DNA of 43,722 nt from Porphyromonadaceae bacterium (GTDB lineage: Bacteria > Bacteroidota > Bacteroidia > Bacteroidales > Dysgonomonadaceae), in NCBI GenBank assembly GCA_022840285.1, contig JALHIE010000003.1, forward strand, positions 1 to 43,722, in the 5' to 3' direction. Below the pieces are notes generated by a model, which worked only from the letters and a program-made list of their open reading frames with translations, did not search any database and was not told the origin of the DNA. Shown piece by piece: positions 1 through 8,866 of the stretch. Within the stretch, counting starts at the first letter, position 1; each line of letters begins with the position of its first letter. The position numbers were made by a program, and so were the translations under genes.

Positions 1-341
1 TTGTATTGCATGTGTCAGGTGAGTGTTATTTTTTATTTAACACCTTAAAGATAAATACTTTATCTGATACATGCAACTTTTATTTGAGACTTTTAGGTAG
101 TATACATTCGAAGCGTTTTAAAAAAATAATTTACAAAGATATTGATATTTACGTAAAATCTGCCAACAAGCCCCATTCCACAAAAGAAACCTTGCAGATA
201 CTTTTAACTTTTCTTATGCAGTGATTTTGAAAAATCAGGCATCTGTTAAGAAACAAATGGTTAATTTTGTTATAGACAACAGACGATAGATATCAGACTG
301 ATAGACTGTCGGTGAAACGATCTGAAAACATACAATACAAA
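1..341. other. Left-edge intergenic region without a supported gene
   Basis: About 340 bases of AT-rich sequence precede the first supported gene. A 72-codon open frame (6-224) runs through it, but its translation has no recognisable domain, signal peptide or membrane segment, so I do not call it. The only signal is a TAATTTTG at 262-269, which could be a Bacteroidota -7 element for the downstream secreted protein. Confidence 0.5.
262..269 (+). promoter_or_regulatory. Possible -7 element (TAnnTTTG) of the 342-1235 gene
   Basis: TAATTTTG matches the Bacteroidota TAnnTTTG -7 consensus and lies about 70 bases before the ATG. I see no TTG at the expected -33 spacing (around 239-243), so this is only half a promoter. 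Confidence 0.35.
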
Positions 342-1235
342 ATGAAGATTCCGCAACGACTTTTTTTCCTGCTTTTTCTGGTGTTTCGGGTGATTTATTC
401 GGTATATGCGCAAGAGAACCCCACCAGAAAAGACAGTTTAAGAATAATCCCGGGTAATCCGTTGTCCCTAACCTCCGATTCTGTTGCGCCGGACGGTGTT
501 TCCGTCACTATGCCCACCATACATCCGGTTATAGGAAAAGGTGGGCTTCAATACAACCGGTTCAACGACTTTACGGTAAATCCCTACCTTATGCCTCGCA
601 CACAACCGTCGGGCGTTCGGTTTTACGGTACCGGATCGGATAATATTAATTCCAAATCACGAACAGTCGCGGCAACCTATTTGCCGGTTCCCCGAATGAG
701 CCTGTACTCCGCTGCTACCCTGGGATTGGTGGAAACGCCTTTTTTCGGAAAAGGGAACTATTACATACTGAATGCCGGGGTTAACTATCTACTAGCACCG
801 AACCTCAACGCGGGGTTATCCGGGATGTATAATTCAAATTTTAACGTTATTCCTTTCTGGAGCGTCGCTGCCGATTTACAGTACCTGGCAGGCAGAAACC
901 TGATGCTTGAAGGCAGCGTTGGTTTCATTAAGACCGGTGCAAACATGTTTAACCTGAGCCAATCGTCAGTGCTGATTGACCTGCACGCCCGGTACCGCAT
1001 GTCTGACGACTGGTTCCTGAACGCGTACGGCGGATTTCCGGTGACGCAAAAGACCAACCGTCCCGCTGCACCCATGATGCCGATGATGAACAACACGTAT
1101 TACGGCGGCACTGTTGAGTACTGGTTCCAACCCACTGTGGGTGCGGAAGCGGGATTGATCTGGATACGAGATATGTTTTCAGGCAAAATGCGCCCGCAGC
1201 CAAAACTGGAACTTAAGTTCAGGCCAGGTAGGTAG
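342..1235 (+). CDS. Secreted beta-rich hypothetical protein, probably outer-membrane associated
   Basis: A 297-residue protein of no family I can name. The ATG at 342 opens a signal peptide (MKIPQRLFF, then a hydrophobic stretch ending near YSVYAQ). An in-frame GTG at 312 would add ten polar residues and spoil the signal, so 342 is preferred. The mature part has alternating aromatic and hydrophobic residues, many Asn, Gly and Tyr, and strands such as GTVEYWFQPTVGAEAGLIWI near the end, compatible with a small OM beta-barrel or surface protein. It ends in a short basic tail. It converges on the YeiH-family gene with an 18-base gap and no clear terminator. Function is unknown; location in the outer membrane is inference. 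Confidence 0.7.
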   Translation: MKIPQRLFFLLFLVFRVIYSVYAQENPTRKDSLRIIPGNPLSLTSDSVAPDGVSVTMPTIHPVIGKGGLQYNRFNDFTVNPYLMPRTQPSGVRFYGTGSDNINSKSRTVAATYLPVPRMSLYSAATLGLVETPFFGKGNYYILNAGVNYLLAPNLNAGLSGMYNSNFNVIPFWSVAADLQYLAGRNLMLEGSVGFIKTGANMFNLSQSSVLIDLHARYRMSDDWFLNAYGGFPVTQKTNRPAAPMMPMMNNTYYGGTVEYWFQPTVGAEAGLIWIRDMFSGKMRPQPKLELKFRPGR

Positions 1236-1253
1236 AAGACAGCTTATTAAGAA

Positions 1254-2432
1254 TCAGAAACTCCTGAACAGAAACCACGCAACGATAAGCGTCAGTACGA
1301 TGTTAAACCCTTGCGCAATGAGAAAAGACCAGATATATGTTGAGTTCTCTTTCTTGAAGATATCCCTGAAGCTGGTTTCGAGGCCAATGCAAACAAAAGC
1401 CAGCGAGAAGAGTAATCCGCGTGATTCCTGGGCAACCTTTGAGAGGCTTTTCCCGGTAGCCGGTTCAAAAGCAAAACTGAAGATCAGCGAAGCCACAAGA
1501 AATCCGAGAACAAATTTCGGAAAGCGTTCCCACAAAACACTTCCCGAAGGACGAATATCGGAATTGGTACCTTTGTAAGACCAGTAAATGGATATGGCAA
1601 AAGCGGCAACACCCAGCAACACATTCTGTGCCGACTTAATGATAACGCTGTATTGTTCCGCTGTTTCTCCGATAAACTTTCCTGAAGCTACCACGGCAGC
1701 AGTTGTATCGATGGTTCCTCCCAGCCAGGCACCGGCAACCTGCTCGCTCAACCCCATCCACTTGGCAAAGAAAGGCAGGATATACATCATTGGAATAGCC
1801 ACAATCAGAACAAGAGAAACGATAAATGAGAGTTTTTTCGGATCGCCCTTGATCGCTCCACAAGTAGCAATAGCGGCAGAAACGCCGCAGATGGAAACCG
1901 AACTCGACAACATCATGGACATTTCGGAATCTACACCCATTTTCCGGGAAATCCAAAAACTGAAATACCACACGCTGAGTACCACAATTACAGCCTGGAT
2001 CATGCCCACGCTACCTGCTTTCATAATTTCCCCAAAAAGGATGCTGCTGCCAAGTATGACCAAGCCCGCTTTTATGTAATACTCACTGCGAACGGCAGTT
2101 TCCATCCATCGGGGTAGTCCTGCAGTATTTCGGATAATCAATCCGATCAACACGGAGAAAAAAACCGATTCCAGCCCCATCTTTTTCACAAATGCCACGT
2201 CGGTTATCGCATCGGCCAACAGGGCAAGTGCATAGATGATGACAAAGGATAGGATAAATTGACCCTTGTCTCTGTTTCCTAAAAAAAGATACCCCAAGTA
2301 GGATAATACCGCGATTAATGCGAACAATACTGCCGGATTCTTCATATAACCCGGCATCAATACGACAAACAACAAAATGACTCCACCAATGAGCGTAGCC
2401 GTCCAGTCTTCGTTCTTTAAGGATTTTAACAT
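1254..2432 (-). CDS. YeiH/UPF0324 family putative sulfate exporter
   Basis: A 392-residue integral membrane protein of the YeiH (UPF0324, PSE) family, annotated as putative sulfate exporters; the substrate is not established. Roughly ten hydrophobic segments fill the chain. Family-like stretches include the middle region around SSSVSICGVSAAIATCGAI and the later WLGGTIDTTAAVVASG, both glycine/serine-rich parts of the transport core. I use the ATG at 2432 (MLKSLKNEDW). An in-frame start at 2489 would add 19 polar residues and lie upstream of a good -7 element at 2461-2468. The gene is alone on its strand, divergent from the OM receptor operon. Confidence 0.85.
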   Translation of the reverse strand: MLKSLKNEDWTATLIGGVILLFVVLMPGYMKNPAVLFALIAVLSYLGYLFLGNRDKGQFILSFVIIYALALLADAITDVAFVKKMGLESVFFSVLIGLIIRNTAGLPRWMETAVRSEYYIKAGLVILGSSILFGEIMKAGSVGMIQAVIVVLSVWYFSFWISRKMGVDSEMSMMLSSSVSICGVSAAIATCGAIKGDPKKLSFIVSLVLIVAIPMMYILPFFAKWMGLSEQVAGAWLGGTIDTTAAVVASGKFIGETAEQYSVIIKSAQNVLLGVAAFAISIYWSYKGTNSDIRPSGSVLWERFPKFVLGFLVASLIFSFAFEPATGKSLSKVAQESRGLLFSLAFVCIGLETSFRDIFKKENSTYIWSFLIAQGFNIVLTLIVAWFLFRSF

Positions 2433-2460
2433 TTTGAATGAGGTTTTTGATTTTCTTTGC

Positions 2461-2489
2461 CAAAGGTATAAATAAATATTCTTTGCCAA
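2461..2489 (-). promoter_or_regulatory. Promoter of the YeiH-family gene
   Basis: On the minus strand a TTG (2487-2489), an 18-base spacer and TACCTTTG (2461-2468) resemble the Bacteroidota -33/-7 promoter. The spacer is one base short of the usual 19-21. Transcription would begin near 2455, leaving a leader of about 20 bases before the ATG at 2432. Confidence 0.5.
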
Positions 2490-2550
2490 GCCTTTCTTAT
2501 CCGTTATTTACGTCATTTCGTCGATACAATCCGAACGTTTGTCTATTTCA

Positions 2551-2582
2551 TTTGTTATCCAAGCTACATCGGGTTAATTTTG
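2551..2582 (+). promoter_or_regulatory. Promoter of the OM receptor / two-component operon
   Basis: TTTG (2551-2554), a 20-base spacer and TAATTTTG (2575-2582) match the Bacteroidota housekeeping promoter exactly. Transcription should start near 2588, about 65 bases before the ATG at 2653. No other promoter of this quality is visible before the kinase or the response regulator, which supports one transcript for all three. Confidence 0.75.
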
Positions 2583-2652
2583 TTGCGGTTTGAGTAGCGG
2601 AACCGCAATCACAATCGGTGGCTAATCCAATCAGTCTAAATAGAGAAATTAT

Positions 2653-5433
2653 ATGAAAAGATTTGTTTTATTTATCGGATTACTGTACATCGGAGCGTCA
2701 ATTTCTGCTCAAAACAGCGGAAGAATTACAGGGAAAATTGTCGATCAGGAGACAAAAGATCCTGTTCCTCAAGCCAATGTTCGTATTTTACAGCAGCAAG
2801 ACAGTTTGTATATCAACGGAGTAGCCAGTGATCAGGAAGGGGATTTTGCCATTTCACTTCCTTTTGGAAACTACATCATTCATATCACCTATGTGGGGCA
2901 CCATGATTATTTTCGCAACGTAATCATCAGCAATACAAATAGAACGGCTAATTTAGGCACTGTTGAACTCGGGACGGACAACATCCTGCTTGATGCAGCA
3001 GTCGTAACCGCCAAAGCTGCAGAAATTGTTGTGAAAGGGGATACGGTAGAGTATAACGCCGACTCATACAAGGTGACCGAAAGTGCCATTCTGGAAGACC
3101 TGTTGAAAAAGATGCCGGGCATTGAAGTGGATTCGGAAGGAAAGATTACCGTGAACGGTCGTGAAATAAAGAAAATCATGGTAGACGGTGAGGAATTCTT
3201 CAGCACCGATCCAAAAGTGGCTTCAAAGAATTTACCCGCCAAAATGGTTGAAAAGCTGCAGGTACTTGATCGGAGGACCGATTTAGCACAAATGACCGGC
3301 TTTGATGACGGCGAGGAGGAAACCATCATCAACCTGATGGTGAGGCCCGGGATGAAAGAAGGTTTGTTTGGGAACGCCTTTGTGGGGTATGGTACAAAAG
3401 ATCGGTACGAGGGGAATGCAATGGTCAACTACATGAAAGACAAAAACCAATATACCGCCCTGGGTGGCTTTAATAATACCAACAACGCCGGTTTTTCCGA
3501 TTTAGCATCCTCGATGTTTGGAAGCGGCGGTGGTGGCGGCAGGAGGATGTTCTCTGGTGGACAAAGCGGTATCACCACATCTGGAAATGCAGGTTTTAAT
3601 TTCAGTCGGCAATTTACCGAAAAGCTGAAACTTGGTGGAAACCTCCGGTACGGGGATACCAATAACAACACACTTTCCAAAACACATACACAGAATATTC
3701 TCAGCAGTGGCAACACAATTGAGGAGGAAAATAACTCAAGTAGTAATGTAAGTCAGAATTTCAATATGGACCTGCGTCTGGAATGGACCCCCGACACGTT
3801 GACAAGGATTATTTTTAATCCCGAAGGATCAGTTTACAACAATCGCAGGACAGAGCTTAGCGACTTCTTAACTACCACCGAAACCCGGGAAGATTCCATC
3901 AATTACGGAGATTCGAAATATAATTCCGAAGGGGATGGCAAGAACCTTTCTGCACGATTGGATGTGAGTCGGACACTCGGCAAAAAAGGCCGTATACTGA
4001 GCGTTCAGGTGCGCGGAGGGATATCCGATTCTGAAAATGCCGGGACAAATTTATCCAATACTTTTTATAACGGAACCAAACCCGATGACCTGATCGATCA
4101 ACGATTTATCAATTCCAACGATTCGAAAAACTGGCGCGGCTACCTGTCCTATGTCGAACCGTTGGGCGATAACAACGCTATACAGGTTGCTTACCAGTAC
4201 CGGCAAAACATATCCGAGTCTGATAAAGATACCCGCATTAAGGATGAATCGGGTAATTACACGGTTCTAGACGAACAGTACAGCAAGCGTTTGGAAAACA
4301 ACTTTACCAATCAGGAAATTGAACTTAACTTTCAGTCAGTCCGTCAACAATACGATTATACGATAGGCTTCTCCGTACAACCCTCAAGTTCACAAAGTAA
4401 AACGTTCGTCGGAGAGAATAAAATCAGCGATTTCACCCGCAACGTGGTTAATTACGCACCCATGGCACAGTTTAATTACAGATGGACCCGTCAACATAAC
4501 CTGAGGCTCCGTTATTTTGGCAATACCGAACAGCCCTCGGTTACGCAGTTGTCTCCGGTAGTGGATGTTTCGAATCCGTTAAACATTACTTACGGAAATC
4601 CTGACTTGAAACCTTCTTTTGAACACAGGCTGAACCTTCGTTATCAGAATTTCAATCCCGAAAAGAACCGTTCCATGGGTTTCTTTGGTGACATCCGTTA
4701 CTTGACTAACGACATCGTTTCATCCACGCTGACCGATAGGGAAACGGGACGCAGGGAGACCACATTCGAAAATATTGCGGGTAACTGGAATGCCAATGGT
4801 CGAATGATGATGAACATTCCGCTGAAGAACATCAAATTTTCTGTATTCTCCATGTCATTTGCCAGCTATAATCATGCAAACGGATTTTCAAACCTGGAGA
4901 AAAACCTGAGCCGCAGACTCAATCTGGGTGAAACGCTCGGGTTAAACTACCGGTCGGATGTGTTAGACTTTGGAGTCCGCGGCAACATTAGCTATAACAA
5001 GGTGAAAAACAGCCTGGAAGGACAACGTGACCAGGAGTTCCTGAATTACGGGGGAAATGCCAATACCACCCTTTACCTTCCCTGGGATGTTTCTATCGAG
5101 AGCGACATCAACTACAGCACCAACTCCGGCTATTCAGATGGCTTTACGCAAGACGAGTGGCTATGGAATGCTTCCATTCAGAAACAACTGTTTAAACAAA
5201 AGAACGGCACCATCCGTTTAAAGATATACGATATTCTGCAACAACGCAGCAACATCAGCAGATCGGTGACGTCCAACTACATTCGTGACACTACCACCAA
5301 CACGCTCACCACCTATTTTATGGTGCATTTTGTTTATCGTTTCAACATTTTCAAGAACGGTGCAACACAAGAAGACATGATGCCTCAGCGTGGTGGCCCC
5401 GGAAGAGGTTTTGGACGTGGTCACGGTGGCTAA
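2653..5433 (+). CDS. Outer-membrane beta-barrel receptor with carboxypeptidase-like N-terminal domain (TonB-dependent receptor type)
   Basis: A 926-residue protein with a signal peptide (first ~20 residues, ending SISAQ). Next comes a carboxypeptidase-regulatory-like beta domain at about 22-115 (GRITGKIVDQETKDPVPQA) and a plug-like region around 120-230 (DLLKKMPGIEVDSEGKITVN, then VDGEEFF). The rest is a long barrel rich in aromatic strands, of the OMP_b-brl_3 type. The C-terminus is a Gly/Arg-rich tail (QRGGPGRGFGRGHGG) rather than the usual closing strand with a terminal Phe. There is no SusD-like partner, so a glycan-uptake locus is unlikely. It is followed after 47 bases by a LytS-type kinase, which suggests that the receptor and the two-component pair work together. 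The ligand is unknown. Confidence 0.85.
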   Translation: MKRFVLFIGLLYIGASISAQNSGRITGKIVDQETKDPVPQANVRILQQQDSLYINGVASDQEGDFAISLPFGNYIIHITYVGHHDYFRNVIISNTNRTANLGTVELGTDNILLDAAVVTAKAAEIVVKGDTVEYNADSYKVTESAILEDLLKKMPGIEVDSEGKITVNGREIKKIMVDGEEFFSTDPKVASKNLPAKMVEKLQVLDRRTDLAQMTGFDDGEEETIINLMVRPGMKEGLFGNAFVGYGTKDRYEGNAMVNYMKDKNQYTALGGFNNTNNAGFSDLASSMFGSGGGGGRRMFSGGQSGITTSGNAGFNFSRQFTEKLKLGGNLRYGDTNNNTLSKTHTQNILSSGNTIEEENNSSSNVSQNFNMDLRLEWTPDTLTRIIFNPEGSVYNNRRTELSDFLTTTETREDSINYGDSKYNSEGDGKNLSARLDVSRTLGKKGRILSVQVRGGISDSENAGTNLSNTFYNGTKPDDLIDQRFINSNDSKNWRGYLSYVEPLGDNNAIQVAYQYRQNISESDKDTRIKDESGNYTVLDEQYSKRLENNFTNQEIELNFQSVRQQYDYTIGFSVQPSSSQSKTFVGENKISDFTRNVVNYAPMAQFNYRWTRQHNLRLRYFGNTEQPSVTQLSPVVDVSNPLNITYGNPDLKPSFEHRLNLRYQNFNPEKNRSMGFFGDIRYLTNDIVSSTLTDRETGRRETTFENIAGNWNANGRMMMNIPLKNIKFSVFSMSFASYNHANGFSNLEKNLSRRLNLGETLGLNYRSDVLDFGVRGNISYNKVKNSLEGQRDQEFLNYGGNANTTLYLPWDVSIESDINYSTNSGYSDGFTQDEWLWNASIQKQLFKQKNGTIRLKIYDILQQRSNISRSVTSNYIRDTTTNTLTTYFMVHFVYRFNIFKNGATQEDMMPQRGGPGRGFGRGHGG

Positions 5434-5480
5434 TGCCACGGATACACCTTTAATTACTCAAATTTTAAACTGGATTTACA

Positions 5481-6569
5481 ATGAAAAATCGCATCAGGAA
5501 CAACACGGCCAGTACATACGCAGTCATTCTTGTGCACGTTTTGTTGTGGAGCATGATCGTGGTTGCTCCCTATTTCTTCATTGACCGCGAAAGACTTTTT
5601 CGTTGGGATCTGTTCATCCGTTCCACACCCGATACATTGGGTTTGTTGCTGGTTTTCTATGTCAATTATTTTCTGCTGATAAAACAATTTTTATTCAAGG
5701 GAAAAACAAGAGAATTTATTCTTTATAACTTACTGTTGATTGTTGCTGCTGCCGTACTTATGCATTTTGGAAATGATCTGTTGCGGTTAATAAATCCGGA
5801 ACAGGCAACGCGTCGGGGGGGACGCCGGTTCAGGCCTTCGCCCTGGCTTTTTGTCATCCGGAACTTAACTACTTTGGTAACCATGGTGGGATTAAGCGTT
5901 GCCCTGAAAATGACTTTCCGTTGGTTTGAAGTGGAGAGCGAGCGGAAAGAGCTGGAAAAAGCAAAATCGGAAGCCGAATTGCAAAACATGAAAAATCAGA
6001 TCAGTCCTCATTTTTTGCTCAATACCCTCAACAACATCTATGCGTTGGTGGAGTTTAATCCTTCCAGGGCGCAACAGGCGGTACTCGATTTGAGTAAACT
6101 GTTGCGTCACATACTCTACGATAACGACAAGCCGCTTGTTCCGTTACGTCAGGAAGTAGATTTTATCAAAAACTACGTGGACCTGATGCGGATCAGATTG
6201 GCGGATAATGTAAAGCTAAACACCCGACTGTCTGTTAAAACAGACAGTGATACCCCCATAGCGCCGTTAATTTTTATATCTTTGATTGAAAATGCTTTCA
6301 AGCATGGGATCAGCGGCGACAAACCGTCGTTTATCGATATTTCCTTGTCGGAAACACCCGACAGGAAAATCGAATTTGTTTCCCGAAACAGTCACTATCC
6401 CAAGTCGGAAGCGGACAAAAGCGGTAGCGGGATCGGGTTGGAGCTGGTTAAAAAGCGGTTGGAAATGGCATATCCCGGAAGATATCAATGGAATTCCGAA
6501 ATAGCTGATGACACCTACTCCACCACCTTGATCATTGACACAAAAGAAGATTACAGCTATGAAGAGTAA
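5481..6569 (+). CDS. LytS/YehU-type sensor histidine kinase (His_kinase family)
   Basis: A 362-residue inner-membrane kinase. Four hydrophobic segments occupy roughly residues 13-33, 52-70, 78-95 and 124-142. A short coiled linker (about 148-172) leads to the His_kinase domain, whose phospho-acceptor His is H177 in NQISPHFLLNTLNN. The ATPase part shows the N-box LIENAFKHG and a glycine motif, GSGIGLELVKKRLE. It lacks a large periplasmic sensor, so the signal is probably membrane-borne or passed on by a partner. It sits 47 bases after the OM receptor and 58 bases before its LytTR regulator, the usual partner for this kinase class. Confidence 0.9.
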   Translation: MKNRIRNNTASTYAVILVHVLLWSMIVVAPYFFIDRERLFRWDLFIRSTPDTLGLLLVFYVNYFLLIKQFLFKGKTREFILYNLLLIVAAAVLMHFGNDLLRLINPEQATRRGGRRFRPSPWLFVIRNLTTLVTMVGLSVALKMTFRWFEVESERKELEKAKSEAELQNMKNQISPHFLLNTLNNIYALVEFNPSRAQQAVLDLSKLLRHILYDNDKPLVPLRQEVDFIKNYVDLMRIRLADNVKLNTRLSVKTDSDTPIAPLIFISLIENAFKHGISGDKPSFIDISLSETPDRKIEFVSRNSHYPKSEADKSGSGIGLELVKKRLEMAYPGRYQWNSEIADDTYSTTLIIDTKEDYSYEE

Positions 6570-6627
6570 ATAGTAAAACAACAGTTGAACCCTTAACATT
6601 AAACGTTAAACTTCAAACACAAACGAG

Positions 6628-7338
6628 ATGAAACTGAAATGCTGGATAATTGACGATGAGCCACTGGCATTGGAATTGCTTGATTCTTATGTGCAGAAAA
6701 CACCTTTTTTTAACTTGACCGGCAAATACTCCAGCGCTATTCAGGCGATGAACAATATGCCCAACGAACACATAGATGTGGTCTTCCTCGATATTCAAAT
6801 GCCTGAAGTGAACGGTATGGAGTTTGCCCGGTTTCTGGATAAAAATACACGGATTATTTTCACCACCGCTTTCAGCGAATATGCTCTGGATGGCTACAAG
6901 GTTAATGCTCTTGATTATCTGCTGAAACCTTTCTCCTACTCCGAATTTTTAAGCGCTTCGAAAAAAGCCCAGGAATGGTTTGAGATGAAAATCGCTTCGG
7001 AAGAGAAAGGAGAATCCGAAGTTTCGGGAATTTTTATCCGCTCTGACTACAAGCTGGTGCATGTCCTTTTTGACGATATTCTCCTGGTTGAAGGATTGAA
7101 AGATTACATCAAGATTTTTACCGATAAAGGCCCCAAACCCATCCTTACGCTCATGAGTATGAAATCGATGGAAGATGAATTGCCGGCTGTGCGGTTTATT
7201 CGCGTGCATCGATCGTTTATCGTGCATCGTGAAAAGATTGATCGCATAGAAAAAAACCGCATCATCATCGGAAAACACGAAGTTCCTATCGGCGAAACAT
7301 ACCGAAAAGCGTTTATGGATTCCATTCAAAATTTATAG
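6628..7338 (+). CDS. LytTR-family response regulator
   Basis: A 236-residue response regulator. The receiver domain spans about 1-120, with acidic pair D9-D10, phospho-acceptor D55 in VFLDIQMPE, and the conserved Lys in the NALDYLLKPF segment. A LytTR DNA-binding domain follows at about 135-236 (DDILLVEGLKDYIKI; FIRVHRSFIVHREKIDRIE). LytTR domains bind paired direct repeats upstream of target genes. The partner is the kinase just before it. The efflux operon that starts 250 bases downstream is a natural candidate target, but that is inference from position only. Confidence 0.92.
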   Translation: MKLKCWIIDDEPLALELLDSYVQKTPFFNLTGKYSSAIQAMNNMPNEHIDVVFLDIQMPEVNGMEFARFLDKNTRIIFTTAFSEYALDGYKVNALDYLLKPFSYSEFLSASKKAQEWFEMKIASEEKGESEVSGIFIRSDYKLVHVLFDDILLVEGLKDYIKIFTDKGPKPILTLMSMKSMEDELPAVRFIRVHRSFIVHREKIDRIEKNRIIIGKHEVPIGETYRKAFMDSIQNL

Positions 7339-7552
7339 ACTGGTTTTAAAAGAAATTCATTTTTATTTCCACCAACTTTTTCTTCACTATGTTCTATCTC
7401 ACTTCGTAACGGAAAAATATGGACCTGACATACGGGACATAACTCCTAAAACAGTGGAGAAAAAGATACATATAAACATTCACTTGAAAACATTAACATC
7501 GTTACACATGAATATCATCAACTCATTCCTGTTCGGAAAATGCAAAAATTGT

Positions 7553-7560
7553 TATATTTG
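7553..7560 (+). promoter_or_regulatory. -7 element (TATATTTG) of the efflux operon
   Basis: TATATTTG matches the TAnnTTTG -7 consensus. Transcription would start near 7566-7570. A TTCG at 7532-7535 is the only, imperfect, -33 candidate. The element decides the start of the first adaptor: an upstream GTG at 7560 would lie in the promoter, whereas the TTG at 7587 falls about 20 bases after the predicted transcript start. Confidence 0.5.
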
Positions 7561-7586
7561 TGTTTTTTCTAAAAATTGTAAAATCC

Positions 7587-8819
7587 TTGAAAAGAAAGAA
7601 TATAATTCTTATAGCTGTTTTGATTTTCAGTATCTCTTCATGTAATCTAAAGAATTCAGAGAAAATTTCCACATTTTCCGTTATAAATAAAGATTTTGAA
7701 AATTCAATCGTTATTGATGGCATAGTTGAACCCATCAGCTATACGACTGTGTTGTGCCCCATGAATGTTAATGGCACAATAACTTATTTGGTTGAAGACG
7801 GGACCTATGTGAAAGAAGGAGATATCATATGCACCATTGAAGACACGGAACAGGAAAATGATTACGATAATCTTCTGCTTCTGTTGGAAACCGTTAACGC
7901 CGAATTAAGCAAAAAAAGAGTGGACTTAGCGTTGGAATTTGCCTTGTTGGAAGCTCAGGCCAGGGACAACGATGCAAATGAAGAAATAGCCAGTTTAGAT
8001 TCGTTACAACTCCAGTTTGCTTCTCCTACTCAACGCAAAATCAGTGAACTGGAACTTGAAAGAGCCTCGATTGAAAGGGAAAGAGTGGCCCGAAAAATCC
8101 ACACCGTAAAATACATCAATCAGTCGGAAATAAAAACACTGGAAATCAATATTCAACGCTTGAAAAATCGTCTTACAACAGTAAAACAACTACTTGCAAG
8201 CTTAACTGTCAGGGCTCCCAAAAGCGGGTTGGCAATTGTGTCAAGAGCACGCAGAACCCGTACCAAGCTTAAGGAGGGAGATAATGTGTGGGGCAACACA
8301 CCGTTAGTAATCATTCCTGAAATATCGGAGATGAGGGTCAGAATGATGGTAAACGAAACCGATTTCAAACAGATAAATGAAAATGACTCGGTAACCTATT
8401 CTTTTGATGCTATGCCCGGTAATTGGGCTCAAGGTAAAATCACGAAGAAGCTGCCAGTGGGCCAATCCCTCTCAGACGATTCAAGGGTGAAGTTTTTTGA
8501 GGTTGAAGCATCTATGGACAGCATCTTGCATTCAGATCCTGAGCCAGGATTTACAACAAACTGCCGGGTGTTTGTCAATTTTGTCAATGACACAATTGTC
8601 GTACCTCAGATTGCAATATTTGATGAAGATTCAATGAAAGTAGTTTATGTGCAGAAGAATAAGAAGTTCGAAATGCGTCAAATTTCCACGGGCCTTTCTT
8701 CTCAAAAAGAATCGGTTGTCGTAGAAGGTTTAAGAAGAGGAGAACATATATCGCTTGTTAAGCCACCAGCAACACTCATTAAAGGGAAAAAATTACTTTC
8801 TACCTCCCAGCATAATTAA
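7587..8819 (+). CDS. Efflux periplasmic adaptor lipoprotein 1 (HlyD/MacA-like)
   Basis: First of three consecutive membrane-fusion proteins, 410 residues. I start at TTG 7587, which gives MKRKNIILIAVLIFSISSC, a clean lipoprotein signal with the lipid-anchored Cys at residue 19; a GTG at 7560 would add nine residues and overlap the promoter. Domains in order: first biotinyl-lipoyl half (GTITYLVEDGTYVKEGD), a helical hairpin with heptad character (about 95-205), second lipoyl half (LTVRAPKSGLAIVS), a beta-barrel, and a C-terminal membrane-proximal domain (ISTGLSSQKESVVVEGLRRG). It should link the MacB-like permease to the TolC channel encoded downstream. Sequence kinship to adaptors 2 and 3 is clear, but they are not copies. 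Confidence 0.85.
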   Translation: MKRKNIILIAVLIFSISSCNLKNSEKISTFSVINKDFENSIVIDGIVEPISYTTVLCPMNVNGTITYLVEDGTYVKEGDIICTIEDTEQENDYDNLLLLLETVNAELSKKRVDLALEFALLEAQARDNDANEEIASLDSLQLQFASPTQRKISELELERASIERERVARKIHTVKYINQSEIKTLEINIQRLKNRLTTVKQLLASLTVRAPKSGLAIVSRARRTRTKLKEGDNVWGNTPLVIIPEISEMRVRMMVNETDFKQINENDSVTYSFDAMPGNWAQGKITKKLPVGQSLSDDSRVKFFEVEASMDSILHSDPEPGFTTNCRVFVNFVNDTIVVPQIAIFDEDSMKVVYVQKNKKFEMRQISTGLSSQKESVVVEGLRRGEHISLVKPPATLIKGKKLLSTSQHN

Positions 8820-8866
8820 ATTTTAGCACATGTACACCACTATAACTCTGCAACATATTTTGCTTT

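Noticed and set aside
6..224. Small open frame at the left edge
   Set aside because: No domain, signal or ribosome-binding context; length is expected by chance in AT-rich DNA.
7454..7645. A 63-codon frame with several Cys residues before the exporter, like a peptide precursor
   Set aside because: It spans the -7 element and overlaps the first adaptor in another frame; the Cys residues are mostly a by-product of that overlap, and no maturation enzymes are nearby.
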